The translations under genes and the position numbers were made by a program. A stretch of DNA of 33,162 nucleotides. It comes from an uncultured Bacteroidales bacterium (GTDB lineage Bacteria > Bacteroidota > Bacteroidia > Bacteroidales > Tenuifilaceae). The notes under the pieces were generated by a model, which was given only the letters and a program-made list of their open reading frames with translations, had not been told where the DNA came from and searched no databases. Location of the stretch: contig CALGIR010000027.1 of the NCBI GenBank assembly GCA_937915475.1, forward strand, positions 1 through 33,162, written 5' to 3'. This document shows, one piece after another, positions 15,176 through 23,837 of the stretch; the first letter of the stretch is position 1; the number at the start of each line of letters is the position of its first letter.

Positions 15176-16369
15176 TTAATTCTGTGATATTTTTTTTGCT
15201 TTATCAAGAGAAATCTGCTCACCATCCTTAAATGCAATGATAAAAGCATCGGGAAATAGTTCACGTACTTGCTCACAAATCTCTGAAATTTCTTCGTAGG
15301 TTGCTTTATTGCCAACTAAGTATTTGTACATATTATTTGCTGAATAAATCTCTACGTTCTCAAGATTTTTAAAAAACGGATTGTTAGTTGCAATACGGTT
15401 CTTAGAAGCGGTAACCTGAACTCTATAGGTTAAACCAGTGCCTAACTCTGTTAATTGATATTCAGAGTTATCATTCCATTGAGCAGAAACTGTTGCTGAT
15501 ATTTCACTCTTAGACTGGTCTAAACTATAGTCGAAGGAGTTCTCGGCAGCATAGCTACTCTTAAGTTCAATCTGCTCCTTATAGGCCCTAAAGGCCCTAA
15601 AGACTGCTGAGGCCAGATACGTTTGTCCCTCGGATGTTATAAGGTAATCCTCCTCCTTTGGGTTGCTAAGAAACCCTAGCTCTACCAGAACACTTGGCAT
15701 TGATGTTTTCCAAAGCACAATAAAGCCAGCTTGCTTCACTCCCCTATCGTGCCTACGGGCTCTGTCTCTAAATTCTTCCTGTAAAAGGCTTGCCATGTTC
15801 AAACTCTGGTCTAGGGAATGGTTCTGCATCATACTGAAAACTATAAACGACTCAGCAGAATTTGGGTCATAACCTTCGTACTTTGTTGAGTAATCCTCTT
15901 CATAAGTAATAACTGCATTCTCGCGCATTGCCACATCCAGATTACCCTCCGACTTATGTAAGCCCATAACATAAGTCTCTGCCCCATAGGGTACACGACT
16001 AGGGTTGGCATTACAGTGAATGGAGATAAACAAATCGGCTCCCTTTTCATTTGCAATATTACTACGCTCATCGAGAGGAACGAACACATCCTCTTTCCGT
16101 GTGTAAATAACATCAACCTCTGGAAAACTTGTCTCAATATACTCACCAACTTTTAAAGCAACAGCAAGTACAATGTCTTTCTCTTTTGATTTTTTCCCTA
16201 CAGCTCCAGAATCTCTACCCCCGTGGCCCGCATCAATAACAACTTTTTTAAGCCTATACGATTCTGGTTCAAAGCCAACTCCAAATGAATAAGAGTATAT
16301 TATCAGGCTAAATACTATTAGCAGGACAAACTTCGTTAGTGTCGGAATATATTTATTTACATATTGCAT
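15176..16369 (-). CDS. N-acetylmuramoyl-L-alanine amidase (Amidase_3) with SPOR-like tail
   Basis: This 397-residue zinc amidase cleaves the bond between MurNAc and the stem peptide in the periplasm. It has an N-terminal membrane/signal segment (about 11-30), then the catalytic domain: VVIDAGHGGRDSGAVG with zinc His49, Glu63 in SKEKD, SIHCNAN with His118, and Glu230 in VLVELGFLSN as the catalytic base. The conserved DERSNIAN segment is at about 100-107. The last ~90 residues (TYRVQVTASKNRI onward) have a beta-alpha-beta pattern resembling a SPOR domain, which binds denuded glycans at division sites. It is first in the amidase-MCE pair and divergent from lptD, with overlapping promoter boxes in a 72-bp gap. 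Confidence 0.93.
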   Translation of the reverse strand: MQYVNKYIPTLTKFVLLIVFSLIIYSYSFGVGFEPESYRLKKVVIDAGHGGRDSGAVGKKSKEKDIVLAVALKVGEYIETSFPEVDVIYTRKEDVFVPLDERSNIANEKGADLFISIHCNANPSRVPYGAETYVMGLHKSEGNLDVAMRENAVITYEEDYSTKYEGYDPNSAESFIVFSMMQNHSLDQSLNMASLLQEEFRDRARRHDRGVKQAGFIVLWKTSMPSVLVELGFLSNPKEEDYLITSEGQTYLASAVFRAFRAYKEQIELKSSYAAENSFDYSLDQSKSEISATVSAQWNDNSEYQLTELGTGLTYRVQVTASKNRIATNNPFFKNLENVEIYSANNMYKYLVGNKATYEEISEICEQVRELFPDAFIIAFKDGEQISLDKAKKISQN

Positions 16370-16392
16370 GTGCTCAAATATTGATTTTTTAG

Positions 16393-16432
16393 TAGTTTTG
16401 AGCTTTAATTAGCGGTTACTTTTACAAAAATA
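16393..16432. promoter_or_regulatory. Divergent -7 boxes for lptD (plus) and the amidase (minus)
   Basis: TAGTTTTG on the plus strand (16393-16400) and TATTTTTG on the minus strand (16425-16432) both match TAnnTTTG exactly and face away from each other's gene across a 72-bp gap. Neither has a clean TTTG at 19 nt. The plus-strand box is 41 nt before the lptD start. Confidence 0.4.
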
Positions 16433-16441
16433 GTACTAAAA

Positions 16442-19096
16442 TTGTATTTTAAGGCTGTTATCTCCCTTTTTCTTTCACTTATAGCTGTTGGCCAAGTATC
16501 TGCAAATACAACAACAGCTAGTGTTTTGCATTACTATGCTCAGCTACCAGATACGTTTGAATCTGATAGCAAAAGGGTATTAATGAACAGAGATTCACTT
16601 ACCATACAACCTGAAGCAACCCTGAAGGACACTACCGAAATATTGAAAGATAGTGAAGGGAATATGCCTCTTAAGGATCCAATCTTTCATGATGCTAAGG
16701 ATTCTTTGCTCTATTCTATTGATGGAAAAAAGGTGTTTATGTATGGCGATGCTGTGGTAAAACATCAAAATATGGAGCTAAAGGCCGCTTACATTGAGTA
16801 TGACATGGAGAGCAACATTGTTTTTGCCGAGGGTAGGCCTGACTCAACTGGTGCAATAGTGGGAAAACCCGTTTTTGTTGAAGGTGGGCAAACCTACCGA
16901 ATGGACAGAATGCACTATAATTTTGAAACAAAAAAAGCTAAGATTACTGGTGTAATTACCGAGGAGGCTGGTGGGTTTCTGCACAGCCATGATACAAAGT
17001 TAATGCCCGATAAAACTGTTAATGTTGCTGGGGGAAAATTTACAACCTGTGATTTGGATCACCCTCATTACTATATTGCCATAACCAAAGCCAAGGTTAT
17101 TCCTGGTAGCAAATTAATATCTGGCCCCGCCTATGTTGTTATTGCGGATGTTCCATTCCCTCTTATTCTTCCCTTTGGCTTTTTCCCAAACAGAAAGGGG
17201 CGCTCATCGGGGATAATAATCCCACAATATGGTGAGGAACGCAACAGAGGTTTTTTCCTAAGAAATGCAGGCTTTTATCTTGGTTTAAACGATTATTTTG
17301 ATCTGAAATTAACAGGAAGTATCTATTCAAAAGGCTCATGGGCTGGAAATGCCAACACAACCTATAGAAAAAGATACAGATTCTCTGGTAATCTCTCCTT
17401 TGCTTTCTCTCAAAACGTTCTTGGCGAGAAAGGCTTTGATGACTACCTTAAAGAACAATCCTACTCGTTAAACTGGAGACACTCTCAGGACCCCAAAAAC
17501 AATCCGAATTCAACCTTTTCGGCAAATTTAAATCTTGGGTCTCCAAACCACAACCGGCATAATGCCCAAAGCATAAATAGTTTCCTAACAAATTCTGTTT
17601 CCTCAAGCATTGCATATTCCAAGGTATGGGCGGGCACTCCTTTCAGCATGTCGGCTTCAATGAATCACTCCCAAAATAATCTTGACAGCACTATAACCGT
17701 AGGGTTTCCAAATGCTTCGTTTAATATGAATATGATATATCCCTTTAAGCGTAAGAATAGTTTAGGCTCACCCGCTTGGTATGAAAAAATTGGACTATCA
17801 TATAGCGGAGCACTAGATAATAGGGTAACAACCAGAACTGACTCAATACTTAGCACAAGTACATTTGATAAAATGCGCAACGGTGTTCAGCACCGCATAC
17901 CGATTTCTACATCATTTAATATATTAAAATTTGTTATGGTTAGCCCAAGTGTCAATTATTCTGAAAACTGGTACACTAAAACCATTGAAAAAAGGTGGGA
18001 TGAAGATACAGAAAAAGTTGTAAGTGAAGAGGTTAATGGCTTTAAACGAGCTTGGCAATACGGTACCTCTGTATCTACAAGCACAAAACTCTATGGGATG
18101 TACTCCTTTAAATCAACCTCAAAGGTACAAACTATCAGGCACGTTATGACCCCCTCTGTTTCACTCTCCTATAGGCCTGATTTTGGAGAAGAGTCATATG
18201 GATTTTACAAAGAGGTCATTACACCTAACGACACTTTACAATACTCAATATTTGAAGGGAGCATTTACGGAGGACCAGGTTCTGGAAAAAGCGGTTCGAT
18301 AAATTTTTCGCTGGGGAACAATCTTGAGATGAAAGTCTTATCGCCTCAAGATACCGCTTCAAACACTAAGAAGATTAAAATACTTGAAAACTTCAACTTC
18401 TCAACTTCATACAACATGCTTGCCGATTCAATGAATTGGAGCCCTGTTTCTTTTAGAGCACGCACAACCCTATTCGAGAAGTTTAGCATTAACTTCTCTA
18501 GTTCATTTGATCCCTATGCCCTAGATCAAAAAGGGAAGAGATACAAGGAATTTCAATATCGAACTGACGGAAAACCTTTTAGGTTAACTAGTGCAAGTAC
18601 AGGGGTTAGCTTTTCGCTTCAAGGTGGAAAAGGAGGTGGATCAAGCCAAAGCAATCAAGGGGCTATTATGGGAAGAGGAGGAGGAATGATGGATGATGGA
18701 CAAAACCCTGATGGCATTCCATTTGGAGAATCGCTTGGAACAGGATTCGGACAGGATTATGTCGACTTTGATATCCCCTGGAGCATAAGGCTTGACTATA
18801 CTTTTTCCTACAGAAAACAGAGCTTCGACAAAAACATTACGCAGAGCATGAACTTTTCAGGTAGTATCAACCTTACTCCTAAATGGAAGGTTGGGTTCTC
18901 ATCAGGATACGACTTTAAAAACCGCAAATTAACAACCACTTCGCTTAATATCAATCGCGACTTGCATTGCTGGGAGATGGGGATTTCAATTATTCCCATC
19001 GGTTACCTTAAAAGTTACAGCTTTCGTATAAACGTAAAGTCAGCTACGCTAAGGGATCTTAAGTACACCAAAAATCAAAGCAGATACGATTACTAA
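16442..19096 (+). CDS. lptD: LptD-like LPS transport/assembly outer-membrane protein
   Basis: LptD is the outer-membrane barrel that, with LptE, inserts lipopolysaccharide into the outer leaflet. The 884-residue protein begins with a TTG codon: there is no ATG in frame after the upstream stop (16406-16408), and TTG gives a good signal peptide (FKAVISLFLSLIAVGQVSA). An OstA/LptA-like beta-jellyroll lies at about 85-230 (DAVVKHQNMELKAAYIEYD onward, with two Cys-containing turns) followed by a long barrel region with repeated YS/SFS/NFS strands, and a glycine-rich insert near 722-745. The C-terminus ends in Tyr. The gene is followed 35 bp later by ridA and diverges from the amidase-MCE pair. Confidence 0.88.
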   Translation: MYFKAVISLFLSLIAVGQVSANTTTASVLHYYAQLPDTFESDSKRVLMNRDSLTIQPEATLKDTTEILKDSEGNMPLKDPIFHDAKDSLLYSIDGKKVFMYGDAVVKHQNMELKAAYIEYDMESNIVFAEGRPDSTGAIVGKPVFVEGGQTYRMDRMHYNFETKKAKITGVITEEAGGFLHSHDTKLMPDKTVNVAGGKFTTCDLDHPHYYIAITKAKVIPGSKLISGPAYVVIADVPFPLILPFGFFPNRKGRSSGIIIPQYGEERNRGFFLRNAGFYLGLNDYFDLKLTGSIYSKGSWAGNANTTYRKRYRFSGNLSFAFSQNVLGEKGFDDYLKEQSYSLNWRHSQDPKNNPNSTFSANLNLGSPNHNRHNAQSINSFLTNSVSSSIAYSKVWAGTPFSMSASMNHSQNNLDSTITVGFPNASFNMNMIYPFKRKNSLGSPAWYEKIGLSYSGALDNRVTTRTDSILSTSTFDKMRNGVQHRIPISTSFNILKFVMVSPSVNYSENWYTKTIEKRWDEDTEKVVSEEVNGFKRAWQYGTSVSTSTKLYGMYSFKSTSKVQTIRHVMTPSVSLSYRPDFGEESYGFYKEVITPNDTLQYSIFEGSIYGGPGSGKSGSINFSLGNNLEMKVLSPQDTASNTKKIKILENFNFSTSYNMLADSMNWSPVSFRARTTLFEKFSINFSSSFDPYALDQKGKRYKEFQYRTDGKPFRLTSASTGVSFSLQGGKGGGSSQSNQGAIMGRGGGMMDDGQNPDGIPFGESLGTGFGQDYVDFDIPWSIRLDYTFSYRKQSFDKNITQSMNFSGSINLTPKWKVGFSSGYDFKNRKLTTTSLNINRDLHCWEMGISIIPIGYLKSYSFRINVKSATLRDLKYTKNQSRYDY

Positions 19097-19131
19097 ATAA
19101 TTTACTATCTAATTTAAATCAATCAATCACT

Positions 19132-19509
19132 ATGAAAAGAATAATTAATACCGAAAAGGCACCAAAGGCTGTTGGCCCTTATAGCCAAGCCGTTGAAGTA
19201 AATGGGTTTGTTTTTATTTCAGGTCAGGTGCCCATTGAACCCTCAACAGGAAAAATTGTTGGAGAAGACGTTGAAGCACAAACAGAACAGGTGCTCAAAA
19301 ACCTTGGGGCTATACTTGAAAAGGCTGGCCTAACCTTCGACAATGTTGTAAAAACAACATGCTTACTTAGCGATATGGACAATTTTACGACCATGAATCA
19401 AGTTTACGCAAAATACTTTACTAAAGAAATGCCTGCGAGAGCAGCTTATGGTGTGGTTAAACTACCATTGGGTGTAATGGTTGAAATTGAGGCAATAGCC
19501 GCCCGATAG
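19132..19509 (+). CDS. ridA: RidA-family 2-iminobutanoate/2-iminopropanoate deaminase
   Basis: RidA hydrolyses reactive enamine/imine intermediates released by PLP enzymes such as threonine dehydratase, protecting other PLP enzymes from inactivation. The 125-residue length is normal for this trimeric cytosolic protein. Conserved marks are GPYSQAV at 15-21, ISGQVP, Arg103 in PARAAYGV and Glu118 in MVEIEAIA at the end, the two residues expected to bind the carboxylate and water. It follows lptD by 35 bp and is likely on the same transcript; a strong hairpin ends the unit. Confidence 0.95.
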   Translation: MKRIINTEKAPKAVGPYSQAVEVNGFVFISGQVPIEPSTGKIVGEDVEAQTEQVLKNLGAILEKAGLTFDNVVKTTCLLSDMDNFTTMNQVYAKYFTKEMPARAAYGVVKLPLGVMVEIEAIAAR

Positions 19510-19529
19510 GATTCTATTCTAATATTGGC

Positions 19530-19569
19530 AACAAAAAAACCTTGACAAAAATGTCAAGGTTTTTTTGTT
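19530..19569. terminator. Bidirectional terminator between ridA and rplI
   Basis: AACAAAAAAACCTTGACA and TGTCAAGGTTTTTTTGTT are perfect complements around a loop of four A residues. The stem carries long A and T runs, so it can end transcription from both convergent operons. Confidence 0.92.
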
Positions 19570-19585
19570 TATTGTACTATTCAGT

Positions 19586-20032
19586 TTACTCAGCTATAAC
19601 TTCAAACTCAATAGTTACTTTAATCTCTCGGTGCAGTTTAATCTCAGCAGTGTAGATTCCTGCTTCTTTAATCTGCTCTTCCACAATGCTAATGTTTTTA
19701 CGCTCAATTTCGAAACCTTCCTGTGCCAACGATTCAGCAATTTGAATAGTGTTTACTGAACCAAATATTTTGCCAGTTGAGCTAATTTTTGCTCCAAGGG
19801 TAATCTTAAGTCCTTCAAGTTTCTGAGCAATAGCTTGGGCATCATCTTTAATTTTAGCCTCTTTGTGGGCTCTTTGCCTAGTATTCTCGGCTAATACTTT
19901 CTTTGCCGATGCTGTCGCAGCAGTTGCCATACCTCTTGGTATAAGGTAGTTGTGAGCGTATCCGCTTTTAACGTCTACGATATCATCCTTAAGTCCCAAG
20001 GTGGGCATATCCTGTTTTAGTATTATTTCCAT
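19586..20032 (-). CDS. rplI: Ribosomal protein bL9
   Basis: The 148-residue large-subunit protein binds 23S rRNA domain V and bridges out along the ribosome. The N-terminal rRNA-binding domain is typical (MEIILKQDMPTLGLKDDIVDVKSGYAHNYLIPRG motif region at about 1-34), followed by an Ala/Lys-rich connecting helix (about 40-75) and the C-terminal domain (about 80-148). It is third in the conserved operon rpsF-rpsR-rplI, 17 bp after rpsR, and ends at a shared terminator. No priB or ssb gene is inserted in this operon. Confidence 0.98.
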   Translation of the reverse strand: MEIILKQDMPTLGLKDDIVDVKSGYAHNYLIPRGMATAATASAKKVLAENTRQRAHKEAKIKDDAQAIAQKLEGLKITLGAKISSTGKIFGSVNTIQIAESLAQEGFEIERKNISIVEEQIKEAGIYTAEIKLHREIKVTIEFEVIAE

Positions 20033-20049
20033 CGCTATTTCTCCTATGT

Positions 20050-20319
20050 TTACTTCAATAAATCGGTTACAAATGGCAGTAAAGCTAAGTGACGAGCCCT
20101 TTTGACGGCAGTTGCAACTTTACGCTGATATTTTAGTGAAGTACCTGTTAAACGACGAGGTAAAATTCTCCCCTGTTCGTTCAAAAACTTCTTAAGAAAC
20201 TCAGGATCTTTGTAATCGATATACTTAATCTTGTTCTTTTTAAAACGGCAATACCTCTTCTTCTTTATGTCTAAAGTTGGGGGCGTAAGGTATCTAATTT
20301 CACTTTTATTCTGACTCAT
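20050..20319 (-). CDS. rpsR: Ribosomal protein bS18
   Basis: The 89-residue small-subunit protein binds 16S rRNA next to bS6 on the platform. The family core is clear, from KKRYCRFKKNKIKYIDYKD (about 20-38) through GRILPRRLTGTSLKYQRKVATAVKRARHLALLPF (about 51-84). The single Cys24 is in the Bacteroidota-typical CRF context. It follows rpsF by only 3 bp and precedes rplI by 17 bp, in the standard order. Confidence 0.98.
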   Translation of the reverse strand: MSQNKSEIRYLTPPTLDIKKKRYCRFKKNKIKYIDYKDPEFLKKFLNEQGRILPRRLTGTSLKYQRKVATAVKRARHLALLPFVTDLLK

Positions 20320-20322
20320 GGT

Positions 20323-20676
20323 TTACTCCTCCTTCTGTTTTGATTCAACTTTTGCTCTTCTCTTCTTCTCTGCATACACAACAGCATGCTTTTCCATACG
20401 GAAAGTTAGAAAACGAAGTACTCGCTCATCGCGACGATACTGGATCTCTAACTTCTCAATCAAATCACCTGGAGCTTTAAACTCGATTAGGTAGTAAAAC
20501 CCTGTTGATTTCTTTTGTATGGGGTAGGCCAATTTTTTTAATCCCCAGTCCTCTTCGTGTACAACCTCACCGCCATTGCCGGTGATGACACCCTTGAACT
20601 TTTCAACCGCTTCCTTCATCTGGGCCTCAGACAAAACGGGAGTAGTAATGAAAACGGTTTCATACTGATTTAACAT
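20323..20676 (-). CDS. rpsF: Ribosomal protein bS6
   Basis: The 117-residue small-subunit protein pairs with bS18 on the 30S platform. The opening NQYETVFITTPVLSEAQM, the middle GNGGEVVHEEDWGLKKLAYPIQKKSTGFYYLIEF and the strand YRRDERVLRFLTFRMEKH are diagnostic. The C-terminus is Lys/Glu-rich without a poly-Glu tail. It is first in the operon and starts about 37 nt after a near-perfect promoter. That leader is too short for the known S6:S18-binding leader RNA, and no such structure is visible, so feedback by that motif is not supported here. Confidence 0.98.
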   Translation of the reverse strand: MLNQYETVFITTPVLSEAQMKEAVEKFKGVITGNGGEVVHEEDWGLKKLAYPIQKKSTGFYYLIEFKAPGDLIEKLEIQYRRDERVLRFLTFRMEKHAVVYAEKKRRAKVESKQKEE

Positions 20677-21013
20677 AGTTAAAATTATTTAGTGAACATT
20701 TATAATTAATTCGCAAAAATACTACTTTAAATCATTTAGTCAAAACATTTTATCGCATTAAATCCGGAATTCTTTCCATATTGTTTTTCCAGAACCCTAG
20801 TAATAGGTAGCAAGAAGCCAAATTTTACTGTAATTACAAATCCTCACACTGCAATAGATTGTTAGTCAGTAAAAAACAGGGTTCAAACGCTGACTAACAT
20901 TCAGAACCTAATTAAAGCTTTAATAGGCTGTACCCAATGCAAAGCCTAACTTAATTAAGATTAATATGGGTTGAGAAAAAATGTTTGTACGATTTTCTGC
21001 TAAAAGTAAAGTT
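20677..21013. other. 337-bp spacer with two inverted repeats
   Basis: Beyond the rpsF promoter, the spacer contains a perfect 10-bp dyad TGTTAGTCAG (20860-20869)/CTGACTAACA (20890-20899) with a 20-nt loop, and a second element with outer arms TAATTAA (20909-20915)/TTAATTA (20951-20957) and inner arms TAGGCT (20924-20929)/AGCCTA (20943-20948). They lie after the transglutaminase-like gene on the minus strand and may be terminators, but neither has a T-run. No open reading frame of note. Confidence 0.5.
20714..20744 (-). promoter_or_regulatory. Promoter of the rpsF-rpsR-rplI operon
   Basis: On the minus strand TTTG (20741-20744) is followed after 19 nt by TATTTTTG (20714-20721), matching the Bacteroidota -33/-7 consensus at every defined base. 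The start codon of rpsF is 37 nt downstream of the -7 box. Confidence 0.82.
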
Positions 21014-21898
21014 TTAGCGAATGCTTTTGCTTGTAACCACAATATCCAATAGCATCCTCAAATCATCAACAATATTGGTATTGCCAACTTTCTGGTAAGA
21101 TAACATTAAACTTGCAATCAGCTGCGAAATGGTTGTTGTGTTTGAGCATGGCTTAAAGTATTCATCCTTATGATCTATACTATTCTGGGTTAAGAATTGC
21201 TCAATCTCTTTCTTTCCTAATACTGCACCACGATTAAACGGATTAATATAAAAGAGCACTGAACGCTGCTCATTTTTATCTTCAGTTGACTGGCCATACC
21301 GATCTTCGTAAGCAAGCAAAAAGTTTTTTGGCAAACTTACACCAAAAACAGGCATTCCGAGACGTTGCGCAACTATTGAATAAAATATTGACATCAGAAC
21401 AGGTCCGCCTTTTTTAGTTTCGATTAAAGTATTTATATAATGGTTTTTAGGATCAAAAAAATTATCGATATTACCAGCAAACCCACAAACTCCATACAGT
21501 ATGTGATTAAGCACTTTGACCTTCTCCAGAGCCGTCAAACTCTCATTAAACTCTAGCCAAACCTTTTGCTTTATCTTATTAATGTGACTATCGATTACTT
21601 CATACTCCAAATCGGGGAACTGATACTTTGCAATATAAAGTGCACCTTCTAGCAAATTGGTTGCTCCAGATTCTGCCCAATCTAAAATGTTCTGTTTTGC
21701 GTTAAGCAGCTGAATTTGATGTAGTATGTCTTCAATTCTTACCTGCAAGAGCTCATTGGTTGAATTCTCCCACGCTTTTTCTAGTAAAGGAACAAGTGGT
21801 AAACCTTCTATAATTAATTTTCTGGAAATAGGGTTATAAACCTCTACATCTGGGTCTTCAAGCAATGCCATTAACGCTGCAAACTCTTTTGGCCTCAT
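21014..21898 (-). CDS. SirB1/transglutaminase-like protein (Transglut_core2)
   Basis: This 294-residue protein has helical segments over the first ~95 residues and a papain-like transglutaminase core over about 95-235. The core shows the SirB1/Transglut_core2 sequence pattern: LNHILYGVCGFAGNIDNFFDPKN, the GGPVLMSIFYSIVAQRLGMPVFGVSLPKNFLLAY segment, and a following FYINPFNRG stretch. In the position before the helix where active enzymes have Cys, this protein has GPVLMS rather than the usual catalytic Cys, as in many SirB1-type proteins, so catalytic activity is doubtful. The function of the family is not established. It starts 9 bp after the nucleoside phosphorylase gene and should be co-transcribed with it. 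Confidence 0.85.
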   Translation of the reverse strand: MRPKEFAALMALLEDPDVEVYNPISRKLIIEGLPLVPLLEKAWENSTNELLQVRIEDILHQIQLLNAKQNILDWAESGATNLLEGALYIAKYQFPDLEYEVIDSHINKIKQKVWLEFNESLTALEKVKVLNHILYGVCGFAGNIDNFFDPKNHYINTLIETKKGGPVLMSIFYSIVAQRLGMPVFGVSLPKNFLLAYEDRYGQSTEDKNEQRSVLFYINPFNRGAVLGKKEIEQFLTQNSIDHKDEYFKPCSNTTTISQLIASLMLSYQKVGNTNIVDDLRMLLDIVVTSKSIR

Positions 21899-21907
21899 CT
21901 GAATATT

Positions 21908-22780
21908 CTACTTAGTTAATCGGTGAAGTGCTTGCTCAATTAGTTTTTTAGTATTTAACTTGTAATCGGCAGATGCAGTTTTAAGCACCCTGTTGGCAAT
22001 TATTGCACAAACAGTAATAGACCGATGACCTAGGAGTAGCGAAAGTCCATTTATTGCAGAACTCTCCATCTCAAAGTTTGTAATCTTCTGATTATTATAC
22101 CTAAACTGCTCGATACGTGTATTCAAATCGGAGTCGGCCAAGGGTAAGCGTAAAACTCTACCTTGTGGGCCATAAAAACCAGGTGCTGAGATTGTAACGC
22201 CTTGAACCGTAAAATCTTTAAACAATTCGATAAGTTCGCTATTGGAATGAACAAAGTAGGGTTTTGCCAAAAGAGGATTCCAATTAGTATGCTCGATAAA
22301 AGCAGCCTCCATGGCAAGGTTACTTATCCTATTTCTTCCTTCGTAAAAATTTAGAAGACCATCGAATCCAATGGCAATATTTGTTGAGACAAAACTATCC
22401 ACTGGTATATCAGCCTGAATCGCACCCGAAGTACCTAACCTAACCATTGTAAGCTGCTTGAACTGCTCTTTTTCCTGCCTTTTCTTCAGGTCGATATTGG
22501 ACAACGCATCTAACTCGTTAACCACAATATCTATATTATCCGTACCAATCCCCGTAGACACTACGCTTATTCTTTGTCCATTGAAGGAGCCAGTAATCGT
22601 TTTAAATTCCCTGTTCGACACGGTTAACTCAATCTTACTAAAGAATGACGCTACGGTGTCAACCCTACCCGGATCGCCTACAAGTATTATTGTATCAGCA
22701 ATATCCTCTGGCTTTAAATGTAAATGAAAAATGCTGCCATTAGGGTTAACGATGAGTTCTGAAGGTTCAATTATTCTCAT
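21908..22780 (-). CDS. Nucleoside phosphorylase (uridine phosphorylase-like)
   Basis: The 290-residue protein belongs to the PNP/UDP phosphorylase superfamily, which splits nucleosides with phosphate to a base and ribose 1-phosphate. Visible marks are ILVGDPGRVD (about 31-40) for phosphate, STGIGTDNIDIVVNEL, RLGTSGAIQ, and the nucleoside-site Glu-Met-Glu in TNFEMESSAINGLSLLLGHRS near 236-255. The EMES motif groups it with hexameric (NP-I) phosphorylases, and uridine phosphorylase is the closest by impression. It heads a two-gene minus-strand unit with the transglutaminase-like gene and has a good promoter candidate; it diverges from the SPFH gene. Confidence 0.9.
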   Translation of the reverse strand: MRIIEPSELIVNPNGSIFHLHLKPEDIADTIILVGDPGRVDTVASFFSKIELTVSNREFKTITGSFNGQRISVVSTGIGTDNIDIVVNELDALSNIDLKKRQEKEQFKQLTMVRLGTSGAIQADIPVDSFVSTNIAIGFDGLLNFYEGRNRISNLAMEAAFIEHTNWNPLLAKPYFVHSNSELIELFKDFTVQGVTISAPGFYGPQGRVLRLPLADSDLNTRIEQFRYNNQKITNFEMESSAINGLSLLLGHRSITVCAIIANRVLKTASADYKLNTKKLIEQALHRLTK

Positions 22781-22841
22781 TTTGCATTTTTATTTAAACA
22801 GCTAAACTAGTTAAAATAATTCGCCCAACACAGTGCAACTT

Positions 22842-22871
22842 AAAAAATATGCTAATCTCATGGAATACAAA
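22842..22871 (-). promoter_or_regulatory. Candidate promoter of the nucleoside phosphorylase gene
   Basis: On the minus strand TTTG (22868-22871) is followed after 18 nt by TATTTTTT (22842-22849), one base off TAnnTTTG. The start codon is 61 nt further on. Confidence 0.5.
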
Positions 22872-22905
22872 CGCTAATTAATGCCTATTTGATTTCCTAT
22901 TTTCG

Positions 22906-22913
22906 TACCTTTG
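22906..22913 (+). promoter_or_regulatory. Candidate -7 box of the SPFH/prohibitin gene
   Basis: TACCTTTG at 22906-22913 matches TAnnTTTG exactly and is 49 nt before the start codon. The nearest TTTG (22888-22891) is only 14 nt away, shorter than normal, so the -33 box is uncertain. Confidence 0.4.
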
Positions 22914-22962
22914 TTGATTAACATCTGAAACACTATTAATGTAATTAATAAAAACAATAGCT

Positions 22963-23775
22963 ATGAAGAAAAAGCAGTTAATCATTGTCATTGGAGTTAC
23001 AGCAGCTATCTTACTATTAATTTTTAGCAGCAGAATGTTCTTCGTGATTCAGCCAGGCGAGAGAGGGCTCATTTTTAGGCCTTTCACTTCTGGGCTTGAT
23101 AAAGAGAACATACATCATCCTGGTTTTAAAATTATTGCCCCGTGGAACGACCTTTACATCTATGACGTTAAGGAGCAAAAAGCAGAAGAAACAATGGATG
23201 TACTTGACAAAAACGGTCTTACGGTTATCATTGAAACGTCTGTTAGGTTTAATCCCATTTATAAAGAAATTGGATCATTGCACGAAATTTTTGGCAAGTT
23301 TTATGTAAATCAGCTTGTAGTTCCCGAAGTGCGCTCAGCGGTTAGGCAAGTTGCAGGAAGGTATACGGCAGAAGAGATTTACTCCACAAAAAGAAGTGAA
23401 GTTGAAAAAGCCATTATTGATGAGACCAATAAATCTTTGAGTGAAAATTTCATCGATATGCGTGCCCTACTAATTCGTAGTATAAATCTTCCCACACAAA
23501 TTCAACAAGCTATTGAGAATAAACTTACCCAAGAGCAGGAGTTTTTGGCTTATCAGTTTAAGCTTGAAAGAGAGAAAAGCGAAGCTGAACGCCGTCGCAT
23601 TGCTGCCGAAGGAGAATCGCGGGCAAACAAAATTATCAATAGCAGCCTTACCAATAGCCTACTTAGGATGAGGGGTATTGAAGCTACTGTAGAATTAGCG
23701 AAATCGCCTAACACTAAAGTAGTTGTTGTTGGTAGCGGAAAGGATGGCCTACCCCTAATTCTTGGAGACAACTAG
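22963..23775 (+). CDS. SPFH/prohibitin-family membrane protein
   Basis: The 270-residue protein has one N-terminal membrane helix (about 5-24) followed by an SPFH/band-7 domain (about 28-200) beginning FVIQPGERGLIFRPFTSGLDKENIHHPGFKIIAPW, then a charged helical region with ERRRIAAEGESRANKI near 206-222, and a C-terminal VVVVGSGKDGLPLIL. Prohibitin-like proteins form large ring assemblies on the membrane and often hold proteases such as FtsH. No NfeD or protease gene is next to it. A DUF4293 membrane-protein gene follows 62 bp later on the same strand. The family is clear, and the partner is unknown. Confidence 0.92.
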   Translation: MKKKQLIIVIGVTAAILLLIFSSRMFFVIQPGERGLIFRPFTSGLDKENIHHPGFKIIAPWNDLYIYDVKEQKAEETMDVLDKNGLTVIIETSVRFNPIYKEIGSLHEIFGKFYVNQLVVPEVRSAVRQVAGRYTAEEIYSTKRSEVEKAIIDETNKSLSENFIDMRALLIRSINLPTQIQQAIENKLTQEQEFLAYQFKLEREKSEAERRRIAAEGESRANKIINSSLTNSLLRMRGIEATVELAKSPNTKVVVVGSGKDGLPLILGDN

Positions 23776-23837
23776 GTCACCAAGGCATTGTACTGAGAGA
23801 ATTCTTTACTTTGTTACCATAATAAATGAGCATCTAA

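Noticed and set aside
20677..20720. S6:S18-binding leader RNA before rpsF
   Set aside because: The leader after the predicted start is only about 30 nt, AT-rich and unstructured, too short for that motif.
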